Positions 25,300-33,504 of a stretch of 64,000 nucleotides of DNA are shown here, piece after piece. The stretch lies in the NCBI GenBank assembly GCA_964603155.1, contig CAZRTZ010000001.1:144702-208701 (forward strand), given 5' to 3'. Source of the stretch: VAUL01 sp964603155 (GTDB lineage: Bacteria; Desulfobacterota; Desulfuromonadia; Desulfuromonadales; BM103). The notes under the pieces are model-generated. The model made no database searches and was not told the DNA's origin. It saw only the letters and a list, made by a program, of their open reading frames with translations. A program made the position numbers and the translations under genes. Each line of letters opens with the position of its first letter. Position 1 is the stretch's first letter.

Positions 25300-25985
25300 T
25301 GGCCCACAGACCGATAGGCCGTAAGAAAACGGTTTCGTCCCTCCTCGCCGTCGGCCACCTCGTCGAAATCGGCGAGAAATCTGGCGAGATCTGCGCGCAA
25401 GGCGCGCCGCGGGCAGACATACGGTCTGCGGGCTCCGTCAAGATCTGAGAAAACCAGTGCGTCTCCTGAATCCAGGCAGAGGATGTTATACCATTTCAGA
25501 TCACCGTGGACGAAACGGTTTTTGTGCAATTCCGCAATCGCCGCCCCCGCCTTGCCGGCCATCTGCATGCGCCGTTCGAAATCGCTCTCCTCCCAGAGAT
25601 TACGAAAATCCCTGGCTCCATCGACGAATTCCATTAGCAGATAACCGTTCCGCCAGATGCCGCATTGCCTTTCTTCGGCGTAGATCAGTGGCCGCGGCAC
25701 GGCCAGGCCAGCTTCTAGCATGCGGAGAGTGACACGCCAGGCCTTGCGACCGCGTGAGCCACGGAACAGATCGATGAGCCGGTAAATTCCGCCCCGGGAG
25801 TAATATTGCTTGAGAAAGTAGGCCTTTCCCTCCAACTCAACCCGGGCGGAATGCCCCCGGCGGCCCTTTTTATACATGACCCCGGCGGAAACGAGCGCCT
25901 GCGGGTCATGCAGCAGGTTATTGCCGATACGCGAGAAGAGCTCACGGTCATGGGCAAGGACATGGTAGCGGGGGCGAACGTTCAT
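25296..25985 (-). CDS. LPS core kinase (InaA/RfaP-like)
   Basis: 229 residues. Features: ARVELEGKAYFLKQYYSRGGIYR (N-lobe Lys), NGYLLMEFVDGARDF (hinge), IAELHKNRFVHGDLKWYNILCL (complete HGD...N catalytic loop) and ALVFSDLDGARRPY (metal-binding Asp). ATG 25985, three bases after the GT2 stop. It is paralogous in outline to the coupled kinase downstream, so the two may phosphorylate different core positions. Substrate not assignable. Confidence 0.83.
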   Translation of the reverse strand: MNVRPRYHVLAHDRELFSRIGNNLLHDPQALVSAGVMYKKGRRGHSARVELEGKAYFLKQYYSRGGIYRLIDLFRGSRGRKAWRVTLRMLEAGLAVPRPLIYAEERQCGIWRNGYLLMEFVDGARDFRNLWEESDFERRMQMAGKAGAAIAELHKNRFVHGDLKWYNILCLDSGDALVFSDLDGARRPYVCPRRALRADLARFLADFDEVADGEEGRNRFLTAYRSVGQ

Positions 25986-25988
25986 CGG

Positions 25989-26900
25989 CTAGCGCAGCAG
26001 CAGGCGCAGGTATTTCCTGAGCGCCGGGAGGTTGAAGAGCAGCTTGGGGGAGAGGCGCAGAGCCTCGCGGTAGTAGCCTTTGGCCCGTTCCACCTCCCCT
26101 GCCAGGTAGCAGGAGCGAAAGAGCGACAGCAACTGCCTGGCGCGGAATTCGTCACGATAGGCCATGGCCCACTGCGGCAGGAGTGCCGGGTCGAAAACGA
26201 GCTCGACGACACGCTCGCCGGAAAGCAACACCAAGTCGATGCGATTGCGCAGGCTGTCGTCGTGCTTGCGGATTTCCAGGACCGGGGTCGGCACCGAGAT
26301 GCAGTCGTAGAGTGCAAAGGTCTTGGCAAACAGCGCCACATCCTCGCCGTTGCGGATGTCCTCGGGGAAACCGTATTGATCGAAAACCCGCCGCGCCACC
26401 AGCGAGGCGCCATTCGATACACTGACCTGTTTGCGTAGATAGGCAACGAAGTTGTGTCGCCGGTTCTGCGTCAATTCTGCAGCCGGATGACGGCGACGGC
26501 GCCCGTCGGGATGCAACGACAGATGGCCGGCCAGCACCAGGCCGGCATCGGGACAGCCGGCAACGGCCGAGCGGAAAGTGGCCAGCGCCCCGGCAAGCAG
26601 GCTATCGTCGGCATCCAGGAACAGACAGAATGAACCATGAGCTTCGCGCACCCCACGATTGCGGGCCGCACCCGGACCGGCATTTTCCTGACGCAGCCAA
26701 CGAACCCGGCCCGGATTGTCGGCGGCAAATCTTTCGGCAACGGCAGGGGTCGTGTCGGTCGAACCGTCATCGACGATGATGATCTCGAAATCATCGCCTT
26801 TCTGGCGCAATACCGACAAAACTGCGTCCGGAAGATAACCGGCGTAGTTATAGGCCGGGATGATGACCGAAAAGAGCGGGGAGTTTGTTTGATCAGGCAT
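25989..26900 (-). CDS. GT2 family glycosyltransferase
   Basis: 303 residues from ATG 26900, GT-A fold: FSVIIPAYNYAGYLPDAVLSVL, FEIIIVDDGSTDTTPAVAERF, GPGAARNRGVREAHGSFCLFLDADDSLLAGAL (the DADD metal site), then a helical C-terminal region. GAGGG lies 6-7 bp before the ATG, which overlaps the waaP stop by 8 bp. The longer frame from 26975 lies within waaP and is rejected. Position between waaP and two kinases suggests a core glycosyltransferase. Confidence 0.87.
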   Translation of the reverse strand: MPDQTNSPLFSVIIPAYNYAGYLPDAVLSVLRQKGDDFEIIIVDDGSTDTTPAVAERFAADNPGRVRWLRQENAGPGAARNRGVREAHGSFCLFLDADDSLLAGALATFRSAVAGCPDAGLVLAGHLSLHPDGRRRRHPAAELTQNRRHNFVAYLRKQVSVSNGASLVARRVFDQYGFPEDIRNGEDVALFAKTFALYDCISVPTPVLEIRKHDDSLRNRIDLVLLSGERVVELVFDPALLPQWAMAYRDEFRARQLLSLFRSCYLAGEVERAKGYYREALRLSPKLLFNLPALRKYLRLLLR

Positions 26901-27711
26901 GTATCCCTCGCGGCAGCAAAGGATCTTTACCGAAGTCGCGCCGGTAAATCTGCATGGCTCGGCTGAGGATTTCATGCAACAAATCCCGGTCGGCGGTCAG
27001 GATGCTGCGCAACGACTGACAACGGTAGGCTCGAAGGAAACGCAACCAGTCCCGCTTGGTCAGGCCGATATCGAAGGTGGAAAAGAGAAGTCCGCCCAGA
27101 TCCTTGACCTGCCAGCGCCGCGGCACCCGACGGCGCAGTTGTACACGGTGCAGGTCGATCAGATGGAGTTCGGGGGCATCACTCATAAGCGACGCCCGGC
27201 AGGCGAGAAAATGACAGAGATAGAAATCGCGGTGGTTGACCCCATTTTCATGTAATGCGCGGGCGATAGCGGCCACCTCCTGAATCAGGATTCGCTTCAT
27301 TCGGGGCTGTGGCGGGGTGGCCGGCCAATCCCGGCAAACGTCCTCAAGACTCACGACATCGACGAGTTCATCGGTGATCAGGAAGGACTGCTGACAGGCT
27401 GGATTCCAGCCGCGCCGACCGTAACCGGCAATGGTCATGGTCTTCACACCAAGTTCATCACAGCGGCGAATCGCCCGGTATTCGTTTTCCGCGCCGAGAA
27501 CCGGAAGACGAAAAGTCAGCAGATTCTTGAGAATCTCAGTCCAGCCGACCCCAAAGTGCAGCTTGACAAAATAGCCGCGACCGGCCTGCTCCCAGCGCAG
27601 GGTGCGACGGCCGGCCAGTTCGCGATAGATTTCACCCTGCAGGGCGAGGATCCGGTCGAAGGCTGCTTCTCCAGCGAACACCTGTGCGAGTTCAGCGCGC
27701 AGTTCGATCAT
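26893..27711 (-). CDS. waaP: LPS core heptose(I) kinase
   Basis: 272 residues, closely following the enterobacterial WaaP/RfaP pattern: YRELAGRRTLRWEQAGRGYFVKLHFGVGWTEILKNLL at the N-lobe, RLPVLGAENEYRAIRRCDELGV, ENGVNHRDFYLCHFL (HRD catalytic loop) and LHLIDLHRVQLRRRVPRRWQVKDLGGL. It phosphorylates the first heptose of the inner core with ATP, adding the negative charge that supports outer-membrane stability. ATG 27711 overlaps the waaG stop as ATGA. This is the most canonical of the five kinase-fold proteins in the window. Confidence 0.94.
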   Translation of the reverse strand: MIELRAELAQVFAGEAAFDRILALQGEIYRELAGRRTLRWEQAGRGYFVKLHFGVGWTEILKNLLTFRLPVLGAENEYRAIRRCDELGVKTMTIAGYGRRGWNPACQQSFLITDELVDVVSLEDVCRDWPATPPQPRMKRILIQEVAAIARALHENGVNHRDFYLCHFLACRASLMSDAPELHLIDLHRVQLRRRVPRRWQVKDLGGLLFSTFDIGLTKRDWLRFLRAYRCQSLRSILTADRDLLHEILSRAMQIYRRDFGKDPLLPRGIHA

Positions 27712-28844
27712 GGACGGCTCCCCGCAGCAGCGGCTTCGATGGCGTCGAGCGCTTTTTCGGGCATGCTGAAAATGTCGGTGCGCCGCACATAGTCAAGCCC
27801 GGAACGGCCGCGTGCGACTCTTTCCGGGGAAAGAAGCACCTCGGCCAGTTTGTGATTGAAGATCGTCTGATCGAAGGGCACCGGCGTGACCCAGCCCCCC
27901 TCCCCTGCGTTGACATGACCGGCATAACCGCAATTTGCCGTGGTCAGGACCGGCAAGCCGGCTGCCATGGCCTCGAGCAGGACCGTACCGGTGTTTTCGG
28001 TTCGGGCCGGATGGAGCAGCAGATCGGCGGCCAGCAGCAGTTGCGGCACATCGTCACGGGCACCGAGAAAGGAGACCTGCGACGCGATTCCCAGCCTGCC
28101 GGCGAGGCGTTCCATGGGCAGAGCGTCTCCGCGCCCGGCGACCAGAAGGCGCACTTTTTGCCGCAGAGACTCCGGCAGCGCCGCCATCGCCAGGAGGCTG
28201 CGGTCGACGCCTTTGGTCCGGAAGGCCGAGCCTACCTGCAGAAGAATCAACTCCTCGTCGCTGCACCGTAAGGCTTGCCGGGCCTGGACACGGAGTCTGG
28301 CTGCATCGGGTCCGGCCACCCGGTCGCGGGCTATCCCCGGCGGCAGGAGGACAACGCGTTCGGCGGAGGTTCCGTACCACGTCCGGAACTTGGCGAGTTC
28401 CGGCTCGGCAATCAGCAGAATGCGGGTCTTTGCCTGCGGCGAGAAGACGCTGCGTTCCAGCTGTGCATAGCAGCGGTAACGGCTGGTAAGCCGGTAGAAA
28501 CAGGATCTAGTCTCGGCAATCGCCGCGACGTAGCAGGGATCGGCCGCGTAGTACCAGTCGAGCCCCGGCAGCTTGTTGAAACCGATGACCGCATCCCACG
28601 GCCCGGACTTCGCCAGGATTTCACCAAGGTCCATAGCAAAATCGTGCAGGCGCCGATGGTTCGACCAGCCGCGTGGCGGAATCAGCCGCACATCCAGTCC
28701 GTCAGGAATTTCACCCTGCCAGGCCGTGGTAAAAACCGTGACCTCGTGCCCGCGCCCGGATGCTTCGCCGGCGATCCGCAGGAAATCCCGCTGCAGCCCG
28801 CCATAGGGGAAATAATGGTAAAGAGCCAGGGCAAGGCGCAACAC
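27708..28844 (-). CDS. waaG: LPS core glycosyltransferase WaaG-like (GT4)
   Basis: 378 residues from GTG 28844, close to WaaG length. N-terminal LALALYHYFPYGGLQRDFLRIA, ETRSCFYRLTSRYRCY and LLHPARTENTGTVLLEAMAAGLPVLTT (nucleotide-sugar Glu motif) match the UDP-glucose:(heptosyl)LPS alpha-1,3-glucosyltransferase group. A strong GGGAGGTG lies about 8 bp upstream of the GTG, overlapping the end of the preceding gene. The longer frame has an unrelated 37-residue leader and is rejected. Coupling to waaP mirrors the enterobacterial waaG-waaP pair. Confidence 0.9.
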   Translation of the reverse strand: MLRLALALYHYFPYGGLQRDFLRIAGEASGRGHEVTVFTTAWQGEIPDGLDVRLIPPRGWSNHRRLHDFAMDLGEILAKSGPWDAVIGFNKLPGLDWYYAADPCYVAAIAETRSCFYRLTSRYRCYAQLERSVFSPQAKTRILLIAEPELAKFRTWYGTSAERVVLLPPGIARDRVAGPDAARLRVQARQALRCSDEELILLQVGSAFRTKGVDRSLLAMAALPESLRQKVRLLVAGRGDALPMERLAGRLGIASQVSFLGARDDVPQLLLAADLLLHPARTENTGTVLLEAMAAGLPVLTTANCGYAGHVNAGEGGWVTPVPFDQTIFNHKLAEVLLSPERVARGRSGLDYVRRTDIFSMPEKALDAIEAAAAGSRP

Positions 28845-28848
28845 CGAA

Positions 28849-29994
28849 TCAGCACCTCCCGCCTTGCCGATTCCATAGGGCGTAGGCCTCGGCATAGAGC
28901 GCAGCGTAACCGGCGACCATGCGCCCGGCGTTGAATTCGTTGACGGCCCGCGCACGCGCCTGCTCGCCGAGAACCATACGTTCGTCCTCCGTCAGTGCCG
29001 CAAGGGTACACATGGCTTCGGCCATGGCCTTGACATCGAGCGGATCGACCAGGCGGGCAAAAGCGCCGTCACCGACTACCTCGGGGATACCGCCGACCGT
29101 CGAGGCAATGACCGGTCGGCCAGCGGCCATAGCCTCAACCAGTGCCAATCCGAATCCTTCGCGAAGCGATGGAAGCAAAAACACATCCAGCGAATTCAGA
29201 TATAAAGGCATGTCACTACAATACCCAATCAGAAAAACCCGACTGTCGAGCCCTTTGTTCTTAATACAGGATCTGAGATCCTCTTCGAGTTCCCCCTTCC
29301 CGGCCAGCACCAGAATACTCTCCGGAATCCGCTCCGCCACGATTGCAAACGCTTCGATCAGGGTGCGCTGATTCTTGACCTTCGACAAGCGGCCGGCGGT
29401 TCCGAACCAGAAACAGCCCTCCTTACCGGGAAGGACTTCGGCGCGAGCCTGCATCCGGTCGATTGGCGCGATAAACGGCGTGTAGTCCAGTCCGTTCTGG
29501 ATGGTCACCACCTTCTGCGAAGACAGTCTCCAGTTGGATTTCACAATATCCCTCGACACCCCGTTCGAGATGCCAACAATCCGGTAAAACCCACGGTAGA
29601 GTAACCAGTTGGACAGCCTGCGCTGCCAGCTGCGCGCCGTCCCCAACCCGTGCAGGGTCGCAACCAGTACCGGCTTTGAGCGTGACAGCAGACGGGCCAA
29701 AATACCAAGGGGGGTGGTCCGGTGCTGCTGGCAGTTGACGACTTGTGGCTGTTCTTCGTCAAGGATCTCTCGGAGTTTGAGGAGCAACGGCAGGTTGTAC
29801 CAGTAAAGCCGGTCGGGACGACATTGCAGATAGATCACCTTGTCGGCGACCTCCACCAGACGGTCACGGCCGTCGGGTGAACCGCTGAGATAACAGACCA
29901 CCATGCGAAAACGCTGCTTGTCGAGACCGGCCTGCAGGTTGAACAGTTCGTAGTTGCCGCGGTACTTGTGAACCAGCTGCAGAACCGTGATCAT
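28849..29994 (-). CDS. GT4 family glycosyltransferase of the LPS core cluster
   Basis: 381 residues from ATG 29994, which overlaps the heptosyltransferase stop as ATGA. GT-B fold: opening TVLQLVHKYRGNYELFNLQAG, central VLPGKEGCFWFGTAGRLSKVKNQRTLIEAF, and C-terminal VFLLPSLREGFGLALVEAMAAGRPVIASTVGGIPEVV with the E(x7)E donor-site motif. The longer frame to 30084 lies in the upstream gene. Probably extends the core after the heptoses. Donor unknown. Confidence 0.88.
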   Translation of the reverse strand: MITVLQLVHKYRGNYELFNLQAGLDKQRFRMVVCYLSGSPDGRDRLVEVADKVIYLQCRPDRLYWYNLPLLLKLREILDEEQPQVVNCQQHRTTPLGILARLLSRSKPVLVATLHGLGTARSWQRRLSNWLLYRGFYRIVGISNGVSRDIVKSNWRLSSQKVVTIQNGLDYTPFIAPIDRMQARAEVLPGKEGCFWFGTAGRLSKVKNQRTLIEAFAIVAERIPESILVLAGKGELEEDLRSCIKNKGLDSRVFLIGYCSDMPLYLNSLDVFLLPSLREGFGLALVEAMAAGRPVIASTVGGIPEVVGDGAFARLVDPLDVKAMAEAMCTLAALTEDERMVLGEQARARAVNEFNAGRMVAGYAALYAEAYALWNRQGGRC

Positions 29995-31064
29995 GGGCAA
30001 GCACTCACTGTCGCTTTGGGCGTTGACGAGAGCAGGCGACTGATCGCCTGCATGACCGAGGTAGCGGTTATGCTGCGTCCGCACTCACCATCCCGTTCAC
30101 ATTCCTTGAGCAGGCACGGCGAACAATCCAGCGGAGCCTGCAGACGGATATGCCCATCGCCACGCGGGCCGTTACGGGTGTTGTCGGTCACACGGAAGAG
30201 TGAAACCGTGGGGGTTCCCACCGCCGCGGCGATATGCACAGGCCCGGTGTCGCCGCCAACCACGACGGCAGCACGTGACAGCAGAGCGACCAGTTCCGGC
30301 AGCGTGCCGCGTGGCCAGACCAGTGCTCGTCCCGAACCGGCTGCCTGGGCTATTTCATCCACAACGGTCTTTTCTTCGGCGCTTCCCCAGGTCAGAACCG
30401 GGAACACGTCTCCGGTATCTGCGAGCAGACAGACCAGTTGCTGCCAGTTTTCCACGGACCAGAGCTTGGTCTGCCAGGTCGTACCGTAGTGAAGAACCGC
30501 GAAGTGGCGCTTGATGAGATCAAAACCGGCTAACTGGTCAGCAACCTTTGCGGCGGCTCCCGGAGTGACCGGCAAGGGGCCCGCCAGACATTGGTCCGTC
30601 CCGCCAGGGAAAGCTGCGCGAGCGATGGCCAGGGTGCGGTCGCTGATATGATGTTGCGCTGGGGAGAGAGCGACCTGCCGGTTGGTTGCCAGCAAATTAG
30701 GCCATTCGCGCACACCGTCATGGGCAAAGCCGTAACGCAGCCGCGCACCGCTTAGCAGGGTAAAAAAACCACTCTTGCTGTTCCCCTGCAGATCGAGAAC
30801 AACGTCATACTGCTCGCGCCTGAGTGTGAAGGTCATCTCCCACGCTTTACGCATGGCGGCCAACTTTCCCTTCTGCCGCCAGCTTTTCGTGGCGATGCGA
30901 TGCACCCTGCGCAGCAACGGATGCCCGTCGAGCAGCGCTGCGAACCCCTCCTCGACCAGCCAGTCGATCTGCACATCCGGATCGGCGCTTTTCAGCCAGG
31001 CCAGAACCGGCAGGGCATGCACCACATCTCCGAGCGCACTGACCTTGACGATCAGAATCTTCAC
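29991..31064 (-). CDS. waaC: LPS heptosyltransferase I-like (WaaC)
   Basis: 357 residues, GT9 family. The first residues VKILIVKVSALGDVVHALPVLAWLK are typical of WaaC; later VVLDLQGNSKSGFFTLLSG, FAVLHYGTTWQTKLWSVENWQQL and VVGGDTGPVHIAAAVGTPTVSLF. It transfers the first L,D-heptose from ADP-heptose to Kdo. GTG 31064 overlaps the waaF stop as GTGA. A cysteine-containing end (CSPCLLKECERDGEC) is shared with many GT9 proteins of this group. Heptosyltransferase I rather than III is inferred from the N-terminus. Confidence 0.88.
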   Translation of the reverse strand: MKILIVKVSALGDVVHALPVLAWLKSADPDVQIDWLVEEGFAALLDGHPLLRRVHRIATKSWRQKGKLAAMRKAWEMTFTLRREQYDVVLDLQGNSKSGFFTLLSGARLRYGFAHDGVREWPNLLATNRQVALSPAQHHISDRTLAIARAAFPGGTDQCLAGPLPVTPGAAAKVADQLAGFDLIKRHFAVLHYGTTWQTKLWSVENWQQLVCLLADTGDVFPVLTWGSAEEKTVVDEIAQAAGSGRALVWPRGTLPELVALLSRAAVVVGGDTGPVHIAAAVGTPTVSLFRVTDNTRNGPRGDGHIRLQAPLDCSPCLLKECERDGECGRSITATSVMQAISRLLSSTPKATVSACP

Positions 31065-32107
31065 CGTGCCGCCCCCCACAACTCTCTGGCTGCCGCTAGA
31101 ACCATCTCGGCGCTAATACCGGTCATGCAGCGATGATCGATCGGACACTCGCGCAACATGCAGGGCGCACAGTCGACCGGGTGACGCACGATGCGGCAAC
31201 TGTCGGCACGCGGGGAAGTGGTGGTATGATCGGTAGGACCGAAGACCGCGACGAGCGGCACGCCGAAAGCCGCAGCGATATGCATCGGCCCGGAATCGTT
31301 GGTCACAACCAAACGGCAGTGGTTCAGAACCGCCATCAGCTCTCGTACCGAGGTCTGGCCGATCAAATTGAGAGGGGCACTCTGCATGGCCTGCGCGATA
31401 TCCCGCCCGATCTCGATTTCGCCCGGACCACCGGTCAAAACGATGCGTACACCGAATTCCTGGACCAAACCGTCGGCCACGGCGGCAAACCGCTCCGGAA
31501 TCCAGCGTTTCGCTGCCCCGTAGGAGGCCCCCGGATTAATGGCTACCCACGCTCCTGTCCCGAGCCGCTGCAGCGCTCCCTCCTGCTCTTCTGGGGTCAG
31601 GGCCAGGCTCAACCGTCCGTCGCCACCCACGATACCGAGACGACTTAACATCTGCAGGTAATAATCGACATGGTGCAGACCGTGCTTTTTATCGACGGCC
31701 GGCACACCGTGGGTCAGCAGCAGGCCGCGGCCATCGGTACGGTAGCCGGCCCGGCGGGGAATTCCGGCAAGCATGGCCATGACGGCCGCCTCGATGGCGT
31801 TTTGGAAGAGAATCGCCAGCTCGAATTTTTCCCGGCGCAATTCATGACAGAACCGCCAGAAACCGCTGGCACCGGCATGCGCTTTCTTCTTGTCGAACGG
31901 AATGACGCGATCACAGTCGGGGTGGGTGGCGAAAAGCGCGGCAACCAGGGGGTTGGCAACAATCGTCAGTTGCGCATCCGGGAATGTCTTCCTGACCGCA
32001 GCCAGCGCCGGCGTCGCCATAACCGCGTCGCCGATCCAGTTCGGCATGCGAATCATGATACGCGCTGCAGCCGGCAGGTTGCACCTATGTCGCGTGGGAA
32101 AAGTCAC
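31061..32107 (-). CDS. waaF: ADP-heptose:LPS heptosyltransferase II
   Basis: 348 residues, GT9 family. Diagnostic pieces are IRMPNWIGDAVMATPALAAVRKTFPDA, FQNAIEAAVMAMLAGIPRRAGYRTDGRG, INPGASYGAAKRWIPERFAAVADGL and VVTNDSGPMHIAAAFGVPLVAVFGPTDHTTTSP. It adds the second heptose to the inner core. I keep the GTG start at 32107 because it overlaps the upstream stop as GTGA; the first 17 residues are not conserved in the family, and an ATG at codon 18 remains possible. Confidence 0.94.
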   Translation of the reverse strand: MTFPTRHRCNLPAAARIMIRMPNWIGDAVMATPALAAVRKTFPDAQLTIVANPLVAALFATHPDCDRVIPFDKKKAHAGASGFWRFCHELRREKFELAILFQNAIEAAVMAMLAGIPRRAGYRTDGRGLLLTHGVPAVDKKHGLHHVDYYLQMLSRLGIVGGDGRLSLALTPEEQEGALQRLGTGAWVAINPGASYGAAKRWIPERFAAVADGLVQEFGVRIVLTGGPGEIEIGRDIAQAMQSAPLNLIGQTSVRELMAVLNHCRLVVTNDSGPMHIAAAFGVPLVAVFGPTDHTTTSPRADSCRIVRHPVDCAPCMLRECPIDHRCMTGISAEMVLAAARELWGAAR

Positions 32108-32301
32108 GCCTGATCGGATAGGCGGCCGCTGCTCTCAATCGAACGCGCTTCATCAATCAGCATGACCGGGATCTCATCACGGACCGGATAGGCCAGGCGG
32201 CAGGCAGCGCAATGAATTTCCTGAGCAGCCGGGAGATAGCACACCGGCCCCTTGCATTGGGGACAGGCGAGGATATCGAGAAGATCTTGTGAGAGTGGCA
32301 T
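32104..32301 (-). CDS. Trm112/YcaR-like small zinc-ribbon protein
   Basis: 65 residues, opening MPLSQDLLDILACPQCKGPV with a second pair in IHCAACRLAYPVRDEIPVML. The four cysteines (CPxCK...CxxC) and the ending PVRDEIPVMLIDEA are the Trm112-like (UPF0434/YcaR) pattern. Family members are small zinc-binding or structural partners, and in Gammaproteobacteria the gene also lies beside lpxK. ATG 32301 has GGAAGGG about 8 bp upstream. It is coupled to waaF by GTGA. The precise role is unknown. Confidence 0.88.
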   Translation of the reverse strand: MPLSQDLLDILACPQCKGPVCYLPAAQEIHCAACRLAYPVRDEIPVMLIDEARSIESSGRLSDQA

Positions 32302-32345
32302 CCGTTGAACCCTTCCGATAAAAAGCGTGAGGGGTAAGCTCCATC

Positions 32346-32394
32346 CGTGATTCATGATACGTGATTCGTGATCCGTTAACCGTGATTCGTAAAC
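32346..32394. repeat. Degenerate CGTGATTC tandem repeat between lpxK and the Trm112-like gene
   Basis: About six 7-9 bp units (CGTGATTC, ATGATACG, TGATTCGT, GATCCGTT, CCGTGATT). Same family as short strings upstream of rfbB, rfbA and the kinase pair at 15.9 kb. Confidence 0.65.
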
Positions 32395-32405
32395 AGCATG
32401 ATAAT

Positions 32406-33497
32406 TTAAAGGGAGTCGTCAAACTCCTCACTGCTCACTCCTACAACCCTGTCCAAAAGTCTGTCCAGCTCATCCCCGTTGTCGAACTCAAGCTCCAGAG
32501 GCGCCACCAGACACGGACGGGGAAGCATCGCGGCATCAAGCTTGACCGCATCCTTCTCTGTCGTAATTAAGAATTTGATATTTTGCCATGATTTAAGGAG
32601 TTTGTTCAACTGCTCCCCATGATAATCCTGATGATCGTCGAAAGCCACCGTCGCTGCCAGCTTTAGGCCACGTGCGCGCAGTGCTGCGAAAAAATCTTCC
32701 GGACGGGCAATCCCGGCAAAAGCCAGCACCTCCTCTCCATCCAGTGCCGACCAAGCCGCGCAGGTCCCGTCAAGGTACCGCAGCTTATCGCTGAGGCGAT
32801 GACGGCAGGCCGTCACCGGCCCGGCAAAGGGGATGTCCGGACGGACCTGTGCGGCATGAGTCAGCAGCACCAGACTGGCACGCTGCAGCGCTGTTGGCGG
32901 TTCACGCAAAGGTCCGCATGGCAGCATTTGACCGTTGCCAAAAGGAGCACGCGCATCAAGCAACACGATATCCAAATCGCGCCGGACCGCCAGGTGCTGA
33001 AAGCCATCATCGAGAACGACGACCTGAGCATCAGAATGCTCCGCAGCCAGCACCCCGAGCGCTCGCTTTCTGGCAACGTAGACCTTTAGGGCGGGGTTGC
33101 GCCTTGCCAACAGATACGGCTCATCACCGGCCTGCTGCGCAGTGAGGAGAATTCCACCATCGCCGTTGGCAACGCATCCGACAACGCCCTGAAAACCACC
33201 ACCGTAACCACGACTGACCACCGCCACCCGTAAGCCAAAGGCCAGCAGTTTCTTAACCACGGCATCCACAACCGGCGTCTTGCCGGTACCGCCCACAGTC
33301 AGGTTGCCGATGGAAATGACCGGCACCTTTGCTCGATAAGAGCGTTTCAGTCCGAGGCGATAAAGAAGCCACCGCACCTTGACCAGAGCACCAAAGAGCA
33401 TGGACCAGGGCCAAAGCAGAATGAAAAACGCCCAACTGCGGAGGTTGGACGGCCGTTGGTCAATCATGGTCCGATAGGTTTGCGCGAAAGGGCCCAT
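32406..33497 (-). CDS. lpxK: Tetraacyldisaccharide 4'-kinase
   Basis: Phosphorylates the 4' position of the lipid A disaccharide, giving lipid IVA. 363 residues: one N-terminal membrane-associated helix (LRSWAFFILLWPWSMLFGALV), then the P-loop in VISIGNLTVGGTGKTPVVDAV, VVVLDDGFQHLAVRRDLDIVLLD and FAGIARPEDFFAALRARG. ATG 33497, 7 bp after the waaA stop. The last ten or so residues (GVSSEEFDDSL) are encoded by a GAGTGAGCAGTGAGGAGT string that resembles an intergenic repeat, so the C-terminus may have been extended by repeat sequence. Confidence 0.95.
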   Translation of the reverse strand: MGPFAQTYRTMIDQRPSNLRSWAFFILLWPWSMLFGALVKVRWLLYRLGLKRSYRAKVPVISIGNLTVGGTGKTPVVDAVVKKLLAFGLRVAVVSRGYGGGFQGVVGCVANGDGGILLTAQQAGDEPYLLARRNPALKVYVARKRALGVLAAEHSDAQVVVLDDGFQHLAVRRDLDIVLLDARAPFGNGQMLPCGPLREPPTALQRASLVLLTHAAQVRPDIPFAGPVTACRHRLSDKLRYLDGTCAAWSALDGEEVLAFAGIARPEDFFAALRARGLKLAATVAFDDHQDYHGEQLNKLLKSWQNIKFLITTEKDAVKLDAAMLPRPCLVAPLELEFDNGDELDRLLDRVVGVSSEEFDDSL

Positions 33498-33504
33498 AAG
33501 CTCG

